NCBI GenBank assembly: GCA_900552605.1 | Contig: USAR01000057.1 | Span: 1 to 7,932, forward strand | Length of the DNA: 7,932 nt | Origin: an uncultured Oscillospiraceae bacterium | GTDB taxonomy: Bacteria; Bacillota; Clostridia; Oscillospirales; Acutalibacteraceae | Direction: 5' to 3' | Shown here: piece by piece, positions 6,238 to 7,932 of the stretch | Layout: every line of letters starts with the position of its first letter | Position numbering within the stretch: position 1 is the stretch's first letter | Made by a program: the position numbers and the translations under genes | The notes under the pieces: model-generated | What the model was told of the DNA's origin: nothing | The model's database searches: none | What the model saw: only the letters and a program-made list of their open reading frames with translations

Positions 6238-6278
6238 AAAAAAACAGCCTCACAATAAATTTGCAAGACTGTTTTTTT
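6238..6278 (-). terminator. Rho-independent terminator of the ammonium transporter gene
   Basis: In the minus transcript CAGUCUUGCAA (6271-6261) pairs with UUGUGAGGCUG (6255-6245) over eleven positions, including three G-U wobbles, around a five-base AUUUA loop. Seven T follow (6244-6238). Because the wobbles become C-A mismatches on the other strand, the stem is good only in the minus direction, matching the gene it serves. Confidence 0.85.
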
Positions 6279-6280
6279 GT

Positions 6281-6303
6281 GAGCTTTTAAGCTCTTATAA
6301 GAG
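6281..6303. repeat. Two overlapping short palindromes after the amt stop codon
   Basis: GAGCTTTTAAGCTC (6281-6294) and CTCTTATAAGAG (6292-6303) are both near-perfect palindromes and share three bases. They lie in the 3' untranslated part of the amt transcript, just before its terminator. In RNA only one of the two hairpins could form fully at a time. They may add to RNA stability or mean nothing. Confidence 0.4.
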
Positions 6304-6329
6304 GACAATAAAACTGATTTCAGAAAGTG

Positions 6330-7932
6330 TTAAAATTGCTCTGTGCCCTGCAAGGCGTCATATCCTTCCTCGCCTGTGCGAACCTTAACAACATTTTCAA
6401 CATCGTACACAAATATCTTGCCGTCGCCGATATGTCCCGTATAAAGTACTTTCTTGGCGGTTGCAATAACCTTCGGGACAGGCACTTCGGAAACAACGAT
6501 ATCAATTTGAATTTTCGGCAGCAGTGATGTTTCAACCAACGCGCCACGGTAATATTCGGGTTGACCTTTTTGAACTCCGCAACCCAAAACGTGTGTTACC
6601 GTCATACCGGTTATACCGATGCCGACCATTGCGTTCTTAACGCTTTCAAGCTTCGATTCCTTACAGATTATCTCAACCTTAGTAAGCTTCTTGCCGTCCT
6701 TTGTTTTCGGCTCAACATCTGCTGCAACCTTAGGCATTTCTTTAACTTCAACCGCCTCAGCAACAGGAACGTCGCCTGTAATCTCCGGCAGCTCTTCGCC
6801 TTCGTCAATATACTCAGGAAGCATTGCAAAGCCTGCATATGCGCTTTGCAAACCATGCTCTTTAACATCGAGTCCTTCAATCTCTTCCTCACGGCTTACA
6901 CGCAGACCAAATGTTTTTTTGATAATGAAGAAAGCAAGCGTGATGGTAACTGCTGTCCAGGCAAGTGTGGAAAGCATTCCGAGTAACTGGATACCGAGCT
7001 GCTTAAATCCACCGCCGTAGAAAAGACCTTCACCTGCAATTTGGTTAGCGCCGAATGTAACACCGTCGCCGAGTCCGCGCTTAAATGCAGGAGCTGTATC
7101 GGTTGCAAAAAGACCGACTGCAATCGTGCCCCAGATACCGTTTAAAAAGTGAACCGCAACTGCGCCGACAGGGTCATCAACGTGCAAAACGTTATCAAGG
7201 AACCAAACACCGAATACGACCAAAACACCGGAAACCGCACCGATTACAATTGCACCGAACGCATCGCAAACATCGCAGGGAGCGGTAATTGCAACAAGTC
7301 CTGCGAGTGATGCGTTAAGGCACATTGAAACATCAGGCTTACCGTATTTAACCCATGTTAAAATCATTGTAACAACGGTTGCAACAGAAGGAGCAATAGT
7401 TGTGGTTACGAAAACCGAGCCAAGCTCTTCGATAGATGTTGCAGCGGCACCGTTAAAGCCGTACCAACCGAGCCAAAGGATAAACACACCGAGACAGCCT
7501 ATCGGAAGGTTGTGACCGGGGAATGCATTTATCTTTGTTATCTTGCCTTTTTTATCTTTAACAAATTTACCGATACGCGGACCTACCATTGCAGCACCGA
7601 TAAGTGCACAAGTACCGCCGACCATATGTATACAGTTAGAACCTGCGAAATCGTGGAAGCCTATTTGTGCAAGCCAGCCGCCGCCCCAAGTCCAGTGAGC
7701 TTCAATCGGATAAATAACAGCCGAAATAACTGCCGAGTAAACACAATATGAAAGGAATCTTGTCCTTTCTGCCATAGCGCCGGAAACAATGGTTGCCGTT
7801 GTTGCGCAGAACACAAGGTTAAAAACAAAGTTAGACCAATCGAAATGAGCGTAATCGGTGAAAATATCAAATCCCGGTGCACCGATTATACCGACAAGGT
7901 CCTCGCCCAAAAACAATCCGAAACCGAGAGCA
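6330..7932 (-). CDS. amt: Ammonium transporter fused to a C-terminal P-II signal protein, 5' end missing
   Basis: This protein conducts ammonium/ammonia across the cytoplasmic membrane and carries its own P-II regulator. The reading frame is open to the right edge, so the start and roughly 50 to 70 N-terminal residues are missing; 533 codons are visible (numbered from 7931). The Amt part shows SGAMAERTRF (50-59), WTWGGGWLAQIGFHDFAGS, both pore histidines (His102 in CIHMVGG, His261 in GAVAVHF) and DDPVGA. It ends in the usual cytosolic tail SREEEIEGLDVKEHG (346-360). A roughly 45-residue acidic, Pro/Val-rich linker leads to a P-II domain (about 416-529): LTKVEIICKESKLESVK, GITGMTVT, the T-loop, then TGHIGDGKIFVYDVENV and RTGE. 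The T-loop has the conserved Gln (454, as Gln39 in E. coli GlnB), but the position of the uridylylated Tyr51 is Val466. A strong terminator follows the gene. Fusions of Amt to P-II are known but uncommon. Confidence 0.96.
   Translation of the reverse strand, partial: ALGFGLFLGEDLVGIIGAPGFDIFTDYAHFDWSNFVFNLVFCATTATIVSGAMAERTRFLSYCVYSAVISAVIYPIEAHWTWGGGWLAQIGFHDFAGSNCIHMVGGTCALIGAAMVGPRIGKFVKDKKGKITKINAFPGHNLPIGCLGVFILWLGWYGFNGAAATSIEELGSVFVTTTIAPSVATVVTMILTWVKYGKPDVSMCLNASLAGLVAITAPCDVCDAFGAIVIGAVSGVLVVFGVWFLDNVLHVDDPVGAVAVHFLNGIWGTIAVGLFATDTAPAFKRGLGDGVTFGANQIAGEGLFYGGGFKQLGIQLLGMLSTLAWTAVTITLAFFIIKKTFGLRVSREEEIEGLDVKEHGLQSAYAGFAMLPEYIDEGEELPEITGDVPVAEAVEVKEMPKVAADVEPKTKDGKKLTKVEIICKESKLESVKNAMVGIGITGMTVTHVLGCGVQKGQPEYYRGALVETSLLPKIQIDIVVSEVPVPKVIATAKKVLYTGHIGDGKIFVYDVENVVKVRTGEEGYDALQGTEQF

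Noticed and set aside
6619..7020. Plus-strand 133-residue open frame opposite the amt gene
   Set aside because: It is antisense to the Amt-P-II junction and Ser/Pro/Thr-rich with no recognisable domain.
1..7932. Mobile element, phage genes, toxin-antitoxin pair or CRISPR array
   Set aside because: No transposase, integrase, terminal repeats or spaced repeat array is visible, and the coding regions are accounted for by housekeeping genes.

Overview
The window looks like chromosomal DNA from a low-to-medium GC anaerobic Firmicute, most likely a gut-type Clostridia of the Oscillospiraceae/Ruminococcaceae kind. The reasons are the AGGAGG-type ribosome binding sites, sigma-A-like promoters (TTGACA/TATAAT variants), a short ProB without PUA domain, an ECF-type vitamin transporter subunit, a FeoA-FeoB fusion and an ammonium transporter fused to a P-II protein. 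The taxon is inferred from gene style only. I see no tRNA, rRNA, CRISPR array, insertion sequence or phage gene.

Layout. (1) Bases 1-2443, minus strand: a likely operon reading leftward from a strong promoter at 2415-2443. It has a roughly 200-nt structured leader that contains a probable 31-codon small ORF with a good GGAGG site, then an ECF transporter substrate-binding (S) subunit, then proB, then proA. proB and proA overlap by 4 bases (ATGA). proA runs off the left edge, and its reading frame falls apart in the last 50 bases, just after the catalytic cysteine. (2) Bases 2528-4950, plus strand: a divergent promoter and one long gene for a FeoA-FeoB fusion, a ferrous iron importer. (3) Bases 4997-5037: a bidirectional terminator between convergent genes. 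(4) Bases 5060-6152, minus strand: a promoter and a zinc-ribbon membrane protein of unknown function. (5) Bases 6238-7932, minus strand: an ammonium transporter with a C-terminal P-II (GlnK-like) domain. Its start lies beyond the right edge, and a directional terminator closes the gene.

How the parts relate. ProB and ProA make glutamate-5-semialdehyde, the proline precursor, from glutamate. The Amt-P-II fusion brings in ammonium and carries its own gate-control domain. FeoAB imports Fe2+. The ECF S subunit imports an unidentified micronutrient and needs an EcfA/A'/T module encoded elsewhere. These are ordinary household functions that happen to be neighbours, and I found no clear sign of a new multi-gene system. 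The items most worth a second look are the small ORF and structured leader ahead of the ECF gene, and the Amt-P-II fusion whose T-loop lacks the usual uridylylated tyrosine.
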